Notes under the pieces: model-generated | The model's input: the letters and a program-made list of their open reading frames with translations, nothing else | The model's database searches: none | Told to the model about the DNA's origin: nothing | Shown here: one piece after another, positions 36,408-44,331 of the stretch | How positions within the stretch are numbered: the first letter of the stretch is position 1 | How the letters are laid out: every line of letters begins with the position of its first letter | Position numbers and translations under genes: made by a program | From: Streptococcus sp. | Lineage (GTDB): Bacteria > Bacillota > Bacilli > Lactobacillales > Streptococcaceae | DNA length: 59,788 nt | Direction of reading: 5' to 3' | Assembly: GCF_030825805.1 (NCBI RefSeq) | Contig: NZ_JAPJPF010000003.1 | Span: 1-59,788 of the forward strand

Positions 36408-39221
36408 ATGAAGGATAAAAGAGAAATCATACGTGCCCGAAAGGCATTTAGAAGAAGTCTAAAAGATGAGAAGAAATTCTTGAAAAAAGGAAAGAAGGAG
36501 GTGAAGAAACAGAAAAAAGATTCCGCTATACTGGATGAAAAAGCATGGAAAAAAGAGATAAAGGAAAAGCTAGAGGAGATGAGAGAAGCTTCAAAGGCTA
36601 GAGTAAAACAAGCAAATGAAGACTACAATCATATTCTTCAAAATAGTCCTCCATCTCTTTTAAATCGCAAAGAATTAAGAGACAGACGGTTGCCTCATGC
36701 TAGAAAACGATTGAAAATAGCCAAGAAGCAATTTAGAGAAGCCAAGGTAGAAGCAAAAGAAGAAAGAAAAGAGAGTCGTAAAGAAAGAAAAACCAATCAA
36801 AAATTTCTTTACGGTCAGAAATCGAAACATAAATCTAATTTTTTCTTTCAAGGGAAGAGTTTAGAAGAATTAAAAGCTAAGAAAGAAGTCAAGGCCGCAA
36901 AAGAGAATCTAAAATCTACTAAACAAGCCTATAAGTCCAAAAAAGTCAGTAGGAAAGCCAAAACTTTTCTTTATGTCCTTGGACGTGAAGGTGGAGAGTT
37001 AGCTTCAGAAAATGAAGATTTAGAAGCTTATCGCACTCTACAAGAGACCATTAGAAAAGGGAAACGCTACAGTCGGATTTCTTATAACCTTGGAAAAGCT
37101 AGTGTCAAAACAGGACAAGCAACAGGTCGTTTTACCAAGAAAAGACTGACCAACACAAAAGAGCGATACCATCATTTTAAGGATGGAAAAGGATGGAAAC
37201 TAGCGAAAGATAATCCAAGTTCCTTTAAAAATCGGTTTCGAAAATTAAAGAAACAAGGTCTTACAAGTGTCCGAAATATCTATCAAAAACTAAAAGCAGC
37301 CTTTTCCTTCTTTACATTTGCGGCTGGAAATCCTGTAACCTGGATAGTTGGAGGAATAGTCTTTCTTCTTTTACTTATAATGAGCTTCTTTTTAGGATTT
37401 TCATCAGCTAGTTTGATTCAACAAGATGAATTTGAATTAACAAAAGCTTATACCCACCTAACTTGGGAAGATGCAGAACATACTCGCACAAATGACAAAG
37501 GAATTACTTATTACACAAAAGTTGATGATGTGATGGGGTATATGAACTTTAAATTCCATGACTATGAGTTACAGAAACCAGTTCACTTATTTAGTTCAGA
37601 AACTTACAAGGATTATCTGTCTACTTTGTGGCATGATTTAAACGATGGGGATGATTTGAAATCCATGCAAGACCTCTATGAAACTCCTAAGTATAAACTA
37701 TCGAAAGACGATCAAGAGGAAATAAAGGAACTAAAAGAAGAAGGTGTGTATGCTTCCATGCAGGAATTGGACAATCCATTTGAGGGGAAAAGTAACGAAG
37801 ATAGTTTGACCATGACTTATCGTTATGGATACTATGATTTAGACGGAAAACCTACTCTTCAGGAGTACATTCTATTAGAAGCGAAGGCTCACCAAACGAT
37901 TGTCGCACCAATGGATGGAGTTGTATCTCTAGATGGAGATGATGTTATTCTCACTAACGGAAAAGGTGAGAATGAGAGTCGTTTAACCTTATATTCCATT
38001 CATAATGGCCGTGCGATTGAGGGGACAAGGGTCTTAACGGGTGATATTATTGGTGAAACACCAGACGATACAGGTTTGAAAGTTTCCTATCAAAAGTATA
38101 AGAACAAGAAAGAAAAATTGGTGTATGTCAATCCGCAATTTTATTTTCCCAAAGTCATTCAACTTCAGACAACTATCTTACCTGCCATTGGTCAGTTTGG
38201 TGGGGATGAGTTTGAACGAGCAAAACATATTTATGAGTTTTTGAAATCTCAAGGGGCAAGTCCCCAAGCCATTGCGGCTATTTTAGGAAATTGGTCGGTA
38301 GAGTCTTCTATCAATCCTAAACGAGCTGAGGGAGATTATTTATCTCCTCCAGTTGGCGCTACCGATTCCTCATGGGATGATGAAAGCTGGTTAGCGATTG
38401 GAGGTCCAGCCATTTATAGTGGTGCTTATCCTAATATTCTTCATAGAGGTCTAGGTTTAGGGCAATGGACAGATACCGCAGATGGTTCAACACGTCATAC
38501 AGCCTTGTTAAATTATGCACGCATCCAAAATAAGAAATGGTATGATTTAGACCTCCAACTTGATTTTATGCTTCATGGGGATAGTCCTTACTATCAAAGT
38601 TGGTTAAAGGATTTCTTTGGAAATACGGGCAGTGCAGCCAATCTAGCCCAACACTTCCTTACCTATTGGGAGGGAAATTCTGGTGACAAACTACTGGAAA
38701 GACAAACCAGAGCAACGGAATGGTATTACCAAATTGAAAAAGGCTTTAGCCAAACAAATGGAGGACAAGCAAAGAGTGATCCACAGTCCCTTGAAGGGGT
38801 TCGTGGAGACTTGTATGAGCATTCTGTTCCTGGTGGTGGAGATGGTATGGCCTATGCCTATGGACAATGTACATGGGGTGTTGCGGCTCGTATGAACCAG
38901 TTAGGCTTAAAATTAAAAGGTAGAAATGGAGAAAAGATTTCAATTATTAATACCATGGGAAATGGTCAAGACTGGGTTTCGACAGCTTCAAGTCTTGGAG
39001 GGGAAACAGGTTCCACACCAAAAGCAGGTGCTATTGTTTCTTTTGTAGGAGGTACACATGGCACACCAGCTATCTACGGTCATGTGGCTTTTGTAGAGAA
39101 GGTCTATGATGATGGTTCTTTCCTTGTGTCTGAAACTAACTATGGTGGCAACCCTAACTATACCTTTAGAAAAATCTCCCAAGCAGATAGTGCCATTAGT
39201 TTTGCCTATACTACGAAATAA
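36408..39221 (+). CDS. Membrane-anchored conjugation hydrolase: lysozyme + CHAP
   Basis: 937-aa VirB1-type protein. Residues 1-300 are extremely Lys/Arg/Glu-rich and coiled-coil-like, with no signal peptide. One membrane segment at about 310-332 (WIVGGIVFLLLLIMSFFLGF). An extracellular part of about 335-590 contains a peptidase-like or structural region. A phage-tail-lysozyme-like domain covers about 600-730 (IYEFLKSQGASPQAIAAILG, with Glu in WSVESSINP). The CHAP domain covers about 815-937 with Cys in YGQCTWGVAARM and His in GHVAFVEKV. It opens the wall for the transfer channel. The large basic N-terminal domain should stay in the cytoplasm, possibly touching DNA or the VirB4/VirD4 ATPases. 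A strong terminator follows. Confidence 0.88.
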   Translation: MKDKREIIRARKAFRRSLKDEKKFLKKGKKEVKKQKKDSAILDEKAWKKEIKEKLEEMREASKARVKQANEDYNHILQNSPPSLLNRKELRDRRLPHARKRLKIAKKQFREAKVEAKEERKESRKERKTNQKFLYGQKSKHKSNFFFQGKSLEELKAKKEVKAAKENLKSTKQAYKSKKVSRKAKTFLYVLGREGGELASENEDLEAYRTLQETIRKGKRYSRISYNLGKASVKTGQATGRFTKKRLTNTKERYHHFKDGKGWKLAKDNPSSFKNRFRKLKKQGLTSVRNIYQKLKAAFSFFTFAAGNPVTWIVGGIVFLLLLIMSFFLGFSSASLIQQDEFELTKAYTHLTWEDAEHTRTNDKGITYYTKVDDVMGYMNFKFHDYELQKPVHLFSSETYKDYLSTLWHDLNDGDDLKSMQDLYETPKYKLSKDDQEEIKELKEEGVYASMQELDNPFEGKSNEDSLTMTYRYGYYDLDGKPTLQEYILLEAKAHQTIVAPMDGVVSLDGDDVILTNGKGENESRLTLYSIHNGRAIEGTRVLTGDIIGETPDDTGLKVSYQKYKNKKEKLVYVNPQFYFPKVIQLQTTILPAIGQFGGDEFERAKHIYEFLKSQGASPQAIAAILGNWSVESSINPKRAEGDYLSPPVGATDSSWDDESWLAIGGPAIYSGAYPNILHRGLGLGQWTDTADGSTRHTALLNYARIQNKKWYDLDLQLDFMLHGDSPYYQSWLKDFFGNTGSAANLAQHFLTYWEGNSGDKLLERQTRATEWYYQIEKGFSQTNGGQAKSDPQSLEGVRGDLYEHSVPGGGDGMAYAYGQCTWGVAARMNQLGLKLKGRNGEKISIINTMGNGQDWVSTASSLGGETGSTPKAGAIVSFVGGTHGTPAIYGHVAFVEKVYDDGSFLVSETNYGGNPNYTFRKISQADSAISFAYTTK

Positions 39222-39255
39222 AATATTAAGATTTAACCGACGATTTAGGTTCTAT

Positions 39256-39318
39256 AAAGATTTAAAATTCTATTTGCTATCTTCTTGAAATAGGGCAAAG
39301 AATTTTAAATCTTTTTTA
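39256..39318 (+). terminator. Long terminator at the end of the transfer operon
   Basis: Perfect 15-bp arms AAAGATTTAAAATTC and GAATTTTAAATCTTT (39256-39270, 39300-39314) with an inner TTTGC/GCAAA pairing, followed by T. Confidence 0.8.
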
Positions 39319-39341
39319 TTTTCTTTTTTACTCTCTAAATT

Positions 39342-39378
39342 CTGAAAAAAATCCGAAAATGAGTGTATAAGATATAGT
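39342..39378 (+). promoter_or_regulatory. Promoter region of ABC cassette 1 with direct repeat
   Basis: CTGAAAA (39342-39348) and CCGAAAA (39353-39359) are spaced 11 bp, one helical turn, upstream of a -10 like TATAGT (39373-39378). There is no -35 consensus. This layout suits activation by an OmpR-type regulator, presumably the one encoded at 41696. Confidence 0.4.
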
Positions 39379-39414
39379 TACTTTTAGAAATATTAAATAG
39401 AATAGGAGAATATC

Positions 39415-40125
39415 ATGGAACAAAGTATTACCATTAAAAATCTATGTAAGTCATATGGTCAAACTCAAATTTTAAAAGATATTTCTTTTGAAGCAAAAGC
39501 AGGTAGAGTGACTGCTTTCCTGGGTCCAAATGGAGCTGGTAAAAGTTCAACCTTACGTATCTTATTAGGATTAGACAAAGCAACATCTGGTCTTACCAAA
39601 ATTGGAGATCAAACTTATAAGGAATTAAAATTTCCTCTAAAGACTGTAGGAGCTTCATTTGACAGTGTCGGAGCTCCTGATGATCGGACTGTTTATCAAC
39701 ATTTGAAAATTGTTGCTGCTAGTAATGGGATATCCAGTCAGCGAATTGAGCAAGTCTTGGATATGGTGGATATTAGCCATAAGAAAAAATCTAAAATTGG
39801 GAAATTATCATTAGGAGAAGGACAACGCTTGGGAATTGCAACAGCTTTATTAGGGAATCCTCAGTATCTGGTATTGGATGAACCGACAAATGGGTTGGAT
39901 CCAAGAGGAATTCGTTGGTTTAGAGAGTTTATAAAAAAACAGGCTCAAGAAGGGAAGACAGTTTTGCTATCATCTCATATATTATCAGAAGTGGAAGCAG
40001 TAACAGATGATGTGGTCATCATAAATAAAGGCAAAGTTCTTATAAAAGGGACTTTACAAGAAGTGATGAAAAATCTTTCTTCACTGGAGGAAGTCTTCTT
40101 TAGATTAACAGAGGGAGGAAAGTGA
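39415..40125 (+). CDS. ABC transporter ATPase (cassette 1)
   Basis: 236-aa ATPase: Walker A LGPNGAGKSS at about residue 36, signature LSLGEGQRLGIA (Met/Lys of the usual LSLGMKQRLG replaced by Glu/Gly), Walker B YLVLDEPTNGLDPRG, H-loop SSHILSE. The Q-loop position carries Asp in GASFDSVGAPDDRTVYQHL, as in the BcrA/daunorubicin-type branch of exporters. Start ATG behind TAGGAGAA. It forms an operon with two ABC-2 permeases and is followed by a two-component system. Probable function: removal of a membrane-active peptide or antibiotic. Confidence 0.88.
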   Translation: MEQSITIKNLCKSYGQTQILKDISFEAKAGRVTAFLGPNGAGKSSTLRILLGLDKATSGLTKIGDQTYKELKFPLKTVGASFDSVGAPDDRTVYQHLKIVAASNGISSQRIEQVLDMVDISHKKKSKIGKLSLGEGQRLGIATALLGNPQYLVLDEPTNGLDPRGIRWFREFIKKQAQEGKTVLLSSHILSEVEAVTDDVVIINKGKVLIKGTLQEVMKNLSSLEEVFFRLTEGGK

Positions 40126-40126
40126 C

Positions 40127-40912
40127 ATGGCACTTATTTACTCTCTTCATTCTGAAATATTGAAATTACTTTATAAGAGAGCTACTCATATTGTACTATT
40201 CTTGATACTAGTATTTCAAACGTTTTTAGCAAATATTGGTGCATCTCAAATTGTTTCAGTTGGTATCCATGCTACCCCAGAGACAACCCCAGAGTTAGTA
40301 GAAGCTATTCCACCTATTGAATTTTTAGGATTTGATGTTACTCTAATTGGCATTTTTTTTATGATTATCTTAGGCTCAATCTACGGAGCTGAAGAGTATA
40401 AAGACTCTGCTATTCGCACAAGCCTCCTCTCTAATACGAGTCGAATTACTCTCTTAGTTTCAAAGACATTAATTTGGCTGGTATTTTCTTTTGTCATTTC
40501 CTTCCTATCAATATTTCTGACGATTAACATGACACATTATGTTTTAGGACAAGATGGTTTATTGCTATTTTCACTAAATGGGACAGTTTGGTTCTATATG
40601 TTTTTAGACAGCATAGCTTGGACATTGTTGGGACTTCTAGCCTATATTCTGGCTTTAACATTTAAAAAAGCCCTTGTTCCCCTATTGTTTTTGCTTCCTC
40701 AAGTCTACAATTTAGGAACATTCTTAGCCGACCATATATCAATTGCAAAATTTCTTCCAGTTTCATTGAGCTATGGACTGATTGCGACATCTCCTCAAAT
40801 GTTAGAACAGAATAGTTTACAAAATATTTTGCTTTTACTTTGTTGGAATTTGTCATTCTTGGCTTTGGCAGTTTACCGCGTGCTTCAGTCAGATGTTGGA
40901 GGAGGGGAATGA
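40127..40912 (+). CDS. ABC-2 type permease subunit (cassette 1, first)
   Basis: 261-aa membrane protein with six hydrophobic segments, beginning one base after the ATPase stop. N-terminal cytoplasmic SLHSEILKLLYKR then TM1, a long outer loop (HATPETTPELVEAIPP), and the conserved GAEEYKDSAIRTSLLSNTSR in the first cytoplasmic loop, typical of ABC-2/LanE-G type subunits. Partner of the ATPase at 39415 and the second permease. Confidence 0.82.
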   Translation: MALIYSLHSEILKLLYKRATHIVLFLILVFQTFLANIGASQIVSVGIHATPETTPELVEAIPPIEFLGFDVTLIGIFFMIILGSIYGAEEYKDSAIRTSLLSNTSRITLLVSKTLIWLVFSFVISFLSIFLTINMTHYVLGQDGLLLFSLNGTVWFYMFLDSIAWTLLGLLAYILALTFKKALVPLLFLLPQVYNLGTFLADHISIAKFLPVSLSYGLIATSPQMLEQNSLQNILLLLCWNLSFLALAVYRVLQSDVGGGE

Positions 40913-40913
40913 G

Positions 40914-41633
40914 TTGAAAGAGCAATTTAAAAGTGAGTATCTCAAGTTTATGATGAATCCTTGGCATTGGTTGATTATAGGTGCTCTATTACTTTGTGTT
41001 CCGCCGATGGTTATTTTTTTAAATAGTAAACCAGATCAGTTGACTCTACACTTTGTTTTGGAACAGCTACTGCAAAGTCTCTATTTAGGACAGGCAGGTT
41101 TTATTAGTCTAGCTGTACTATTTATAGGTCAAGAATTTACAGGTTCTAGCCTTCGTACAAGTTTTCTTACATGTCCAAATCGTTTAAAATTTATAATATG
41201 TAAACTAGCTATTGTGTTATGTGTGGAAATTGTATTATTGCTAGCTATAATATCAGTATGTATACTACTTGCTCAAGGATATTACAATATCAATCTTTTG
41301 AGCAATATTAAAAATGTTCTAACAATCCTTTTTCCAGTTTGTATTTCTATTTTAACCTTCTCTCTTTTAAGTGGTATTTTTGTATTTATTTTCCGATCTT
41401 TTACCTTAATTTTGGGAATAAGTTTATCACTTTTATTGGGTCTAGGGCAAATGTTATTACAATTCAGTTCTTTATTTAGAAATTTACCCTTACTAGCGAG
41501 TATGAACTGTTACTATATCCATCCTTTATCACTTTATTATCCAGTGTGGAAAGGCTTAGGGATACAAATAGTATGGTTATTAATTGTTTTTGTATTTGCT
41601 ACACTGATTCTTAGAGAAAGAAATGTACGCTAA
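40914..41633 (+). CDS. ABC-2 type permease subunit (cassette 1, second)
   Basis: About 239-aa membrane protein with six hydrophobic segments and the loop GQEFTGSSLRTSFLTCPNR, parallel to the loop of the preceding subunit. I prefer the TTG at 40914, because GGAGGAGGGG at 40898-40907 is ideally placed for it; the alternative ATG at 40893 (seven codons longer) has no ribosome-binding site. The start is coupled to the stop of the preceding gene. A terminator follows, so the two-component system downstream is a separate transcript. Confidence 0.8.
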   Translation: MKEQFKSEYLKFMMNPWHWLIIGALLLCVPPMVIFLNSKPDQLTLHFVLEQLLQSLYLGQAGFISLAVLFIGQEFTGSSLRTSFLTCPNRLKFIICKLAIVLCVEIVLLLAIISVCILLAQGYYNINLLSNIKNVLTILFPVCISILTFSLLSGIFVFIFRSFTLILGISLSLLLGLGQMLLQFSSLFRNLPLLASMNCYYIHPLSLYYPVWKGLGIQIVWLLIVFVFATLILRERNVR

Positions 41634-41658
41634 AGACAGGGGCTATCCTGTCTTTTTC
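41633..41658 (+). terminator. Terminator between ABC cassette 1 and its two-component system
   Basis: AAGACAGG/CCTGTCTT stem (41633-41640, 41647-41654) with T run. Confidence 0.85.
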
Positions 41659-41666
41659 TCAGTTAA

Positions 41667-41675
41667 TGATATAAT
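41667..41675 (+). promoter_or_regulatory. Extended -10 promoter of two-component system 1
   Basis: TGA-TATAAT (TATAAT at 41670-41675), 21 nt before the response regulator ATG. Confidence 0.65.
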
Positions 41676-41695
41676 ATTATTTAGGAGCGTGAGTT

Positions 41696-42382
41696 ATGGC
41701 TTATAAAATTTTAGTGGTAGATGATGATCTTGCTATTCTTCGCCTAATAAAAAAGGTACTAGAATATGAAAAATATGAAGTAGTCATACGAAATAACATA
41801 GAAGAGATTGATCTTTGTGATTTTACAGGATTTGACTTGATTTTATTAGATATTATGATGCCTGTTAGTGGTTTAGAAGTCTGTCAGATGATTCGCGAGC
41901 AGATATCTGTTCCTATCTGTTTTATAACTGCTAAGGATATGGATGAAGATTTGGTGGCTGGGATCAATGCAGGAGCTGATGATTATATTATCAAGCCCTT
42001 TAGTATGCCAGAGCTTTTAGCACGTGTTAAAATGCACTTACGTCGTGAAGAACGGACTAAAGGAAATGTTCATCAAATAAAGATTGGGAAGCTTATACTA
42101 TATACTGATAGTAAGGAACTATTTATAAAGAATGATAAGATTCCATTGACAAGAAGGGAATTTGATATTGTCAGCCTTCTAGCAAGTCACCCAAATAAAA
42201 TATACTCAATTGAGGAGATTTATAATTATCTTTATCCACAAAATTCAGATGCTCTTTTACGTTCGGTTTCAGAGTATATTTATCAAATTCGTCAAAAGCT
42301 GAAACCATATCAGTTAAATCCAATTAAAACCTTGTACGGTGGAGGATATCAATGGGTAGAATCAAAAGTTTTAGACAATTAA
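41696..42382 (+). CDS. OmpR-family response regulator (system 1)
   Basis: 228-aa regulator. Receiver domain 1-115: acidic pair DDD at 9-11, phospho-acceptor Asp52 in LLLDIMMP, the Thr in CFITAKD, Lys100 in YIIKPF. C-terminal winged-helix DNA-binding domain at about 130-225 (LTRREFDIVSLLASHP, SVSEYIYQIRQKL, TLYGGGYQW). ATG behind TAGGAGCG. The histidine kinase gene starts inside its last codons. Target is probably the ABC operon just upstream (39415-41633). Confidence 0.92.
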   Translation: MAYKILVVDDDLAILRLIKKVLEYEKYEVVIRNNIEEIDLCDFTGFDLILLDIMMPVSGLEVCQMIREQISVPICFITAKDMDEDLVAGINAGADDYIIKPFSMPELLARVKMHLRREERTKGNVHQIKIGKLILYTDSKELFIKNDKIPLTRREFDIVSLLASHPNKIYSIEEIYNYLYPQNSDALLRSVSEYIYQIRQKLKPYQLNPIKTLYGGGYQWVESKVLDN

Positions 42383-43440
42383 TTCTAGAAACTTGTTGGA
42401 GAATTATTTGGCAGTTTGGTCTTGGTTTGTTATTAGCTTATCTTATTCCCTTAGCTTCTGTATCCATACAAATAAGGGAGGATGGGAAGCCTCTAAAAAA
42501 TAGTGGTGTTTTATCAATCTTTTTCAATGTATCCTCATGGGTGTATCTTTGTGTTTTATTGATCATTCTAATAAGTTATCATATGGGAAAACTATTGAGA
42601 AAATTGAGTTATGAAATGAACTCGATTTATACAAAGAGTATGTGGCTGGAGAGCGAAAGTATTGATAAAATGACTATTAAGGAATTTTGGGAGACTGGTA
42701 ATCGCATTATTGTGATGCAAAATCGTATTCGACAGCTATTAGATGATGAGAAGCAACAGAAAGAAGATTTGATGTTTCAGGTTTCAGCAGCTTCTCATGA
42801 TTTAAAGACACCTCTAACTATCATCAAAGGGAATGCAGAATTTTTGCACACTTCCACTAAAGATGAGCAGTCTAAAGAATGTTTAGCGGATATAGTTCAT
42901 GCTAGTCAACGCTTGCTTGATTATTTTAATCAGTTGATTCATTATTCTAAAACTTACTATGATGATGAGACAGGTTGGACGGAGTATTCTTCTTCAGATT
43001 TTATCAATGAATTAGAGAAAGAAGTCTCTTTTTTGATAAAAAATCAGATGAAGTTTTCTTTTGAACAAAATTTGAAAGGAACTGAAAGCTATTATATAAA
43101 TCCATCTCTTCTGATTCGTGCAATACAAAATATTTTAACAAATGCTTTGGAGTATGCAGATAAACAGAATCCTAAAATTAAAATTAGGGTAGAGCAAGAG
43201 GGGAAGGAATTGAAAATAGGGATATGGAATAATGGCTCTGAATTTCCAGATGAAGTTTTAACTAATTTTGGGAAGCTCTTTTATCGTATGGATAAAGCTA
43301 GATCGGTTAAAGAGCAACATTATGGTATTGGACTTAGTTTTGTATGTAGAGTTGCAAAACTGCACAAAGGCCGAGTTGAGCTTAGAAATAGAGACGAGGG
43401 AGCAGAAGTTTTAATAACTGTGAATTGTATTAAATCATAG
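42352..43440 (+). CDS. Sensor histidine kinase (system 1), short sensor loop
   Basis: 362-aa kinase. Two membrane segments at about 18-39 and 62-79 with only about 22 residues between them, the intramembrane-sensing type common in peptide-antibiotic detection. HisKA box SAASHDLKTPLTIIKG with phospho-acceptor His149; N box NILTNALEYAD; G boxes GIWNNGSEF and HYGIGLSFV. Overlaps the response regulator gene by 31 nt. With so small an outer loop it probably senses at the membrane or through the cognate ABC transporter. Confidence 0.9.
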   Translation: MGRIKSFRQLILETCWRIIWQFGLGLLLAYLIPLASVSIQIREDGKPLKNSGVLSIFFNVSSWVYLCVLLIILISYHMGKLLRKLSYEMNSIYTKSMWLESESIDKMTIKEFWETGNRIIVMQNRIRQLLDDEKQQKEDLMFQVSAASHDLKTPLTIIKGNAEFLHTSTKDEQSKECLADIVHASQRLLDYFNQLIHYSKTYYDDETGWTEYSSSDFINELEKEVSFLIKNQMKFSFEQNLKGTESYYINPSLLIRAIQNILTNALEYADKQNPKIKIRVEQEGKELKIGIWNNGSEFPDEVLTNFGKLFYRMDKARSVKEQHYGIGLSFVCRVAKLHKGRVELRNRDEGAEVLITVNCIKS

Positions 43441-43596
43441 TGATTTATCAATACCCCAACTAATGAATAATACATTAGTCATTCATGGGAAATTTACTAG
43501 ATTTTCTTTAACAAAGAATTTTGACTTGAAATTGTAGCTATTTAAAGATAAAATATGTTTATAAATGAGTGGTCGGCTCATGGTCAATCTGATATT

Positions 43597-43690
43597 AATC
43601 TTGGACATAAGGGCCAAGCGGTGGCGGACACCAGAACGAAATCCGATAGCAATCTTGGACGTAAGGGCCAAGCGGTGGCAGACACCAGAA
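43597..43690. repeat. GC-rich 40-bp direct repeat
   Basis: Two copies of a 40-bp unit (43597-43636 and 43651-43690, period 54 bp) sharing AATCTTGGAC, TAAGGGCCAAGCGGTGGC and GACACCAGAA. They stand out as GC-rich in an AT-rich gap of 433 bp (43441-43873) that holds no convincing gene. Function unknown; candidates are a protein-binding or oriT-like site, or a remnant. Confidence 0.7.
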
Positions 43691-43707
43691 TAAACCGACT
43701 GACTAGG

Positions 43708-43738
43708 TGGCTTACAGGTTCTGTAAGTCATCTTTTTT
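43708..43738 (+). terminator. Terminator of two-component system 1
   Basis: TGGCTTACAG/CTGTAAGTCA stem (43708-43717, 43721-43730) with a 3-nt loop and a T run. Confidence 0.75.
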
Positions 43739-43768
43739 ACTTTAATAGTAATGTTTTATCATTTTCAG

Positions 43769-43799
43769 GAGAACGTAGTTTTGACTCGTTCTCTTTTTT
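43769..43799 (+). terminator. Hairpin with T run before the helicase operon
   Basis: Perfect GAGAACG/CGTTCTC stem (43769-43775, 43787-43793) and six T, 75 nt before the next ATG. Its first arm (with the preceding G, GGAGAACG) closely resembles the one at 23951. Confidence 0.75.
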
Positions 43800-43873
43800 G
43801 TTGTGATACTTATTTCAAGGAATATTTGGTAGGATTGGAGTGAAAAAAGATTAACTAGGAAAGAAGGAAGTAT

Positions 43874-44284
43874 ATGGAAGCCATTTATCAACGTGATTCG
43901 GATCAAGATGGATTAACTGATGCTCAAGAATTGGCGCTAGGAACCAATCCCCTTAGCGCAGATTCTGATGGTGATGGACGTTCAGATTTAGTGGAAATAG
44001 AAGAAGGAACCAATCCCTTAGAAAAGGATTTACAAGACATAGACCAAACAAGTATCACTGAACCGTCCTCAGTATTTATGGAAATGAAACAAAAGATTTC
44101 AGATATGATGGAGAGTCACTACAAGGAATTTATACAGGCTCTGATTAGTATTGAAACAGGGATTGAAAACCAACAAGACCTAGAAGACTTATATACTTAC
44201 TACATGAGAACGGATGCCGTTTCTCTTTTATCTAGTGATTTAGAAATCAGTCCTCAAGAGGTTGAAATGGAGATAGAGTTGTAG
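43874..44284 (+). CDS. Thrombospondin type-3-like calcium-motif protein, 136 aa
   Basis: Residues 8-50 hold two consecutive acidic loops, DSDQDGLTDAQELALGTNP and DSDGDGRSDLVEIEEGTNP, the DxDxDGxxD pattern of thrombospondin type-3/dockerin-like Ca2+-binding repeats. The rest is helical (KQKISDMMESHYKEFIQALI) and acidic. Such repeats normally belong to exported proteins, yet there is no signal peptide or membrane segment here. GAAGGAAG precedes the ATG. It lies directly before the giant methyltransferase-helicase gene. Function unknown. Confidence 0.7.
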   Translation: MEAIYQRDSDQDGLTDAQELALGTNPLSADSDGDGRSDLVEIEEGTNPLEKDLQDIDQTSITEPSSVFMEMKQKISDMMESHYKEFIQALISIETGIENQQDLEDLYTYYMRTDAVSLLSSDLEISPQEVEMEIEL

Positions 44285-44331
44285 GGGAATCATGTGATTC
44301 TCCTATTTTCGTATAGATGAAAGGAGCGAGT

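Noticed and set aside
43555..43806. 83-codon frame over the GC-rich direct repeat (NLGHKGQAVADTR repeated)
   Set aside because: No ribosome-binding site; the frame exists because the repeat period is 54 bp, and it runs through two hairpin terminators. The minus-strand frame there is no better.
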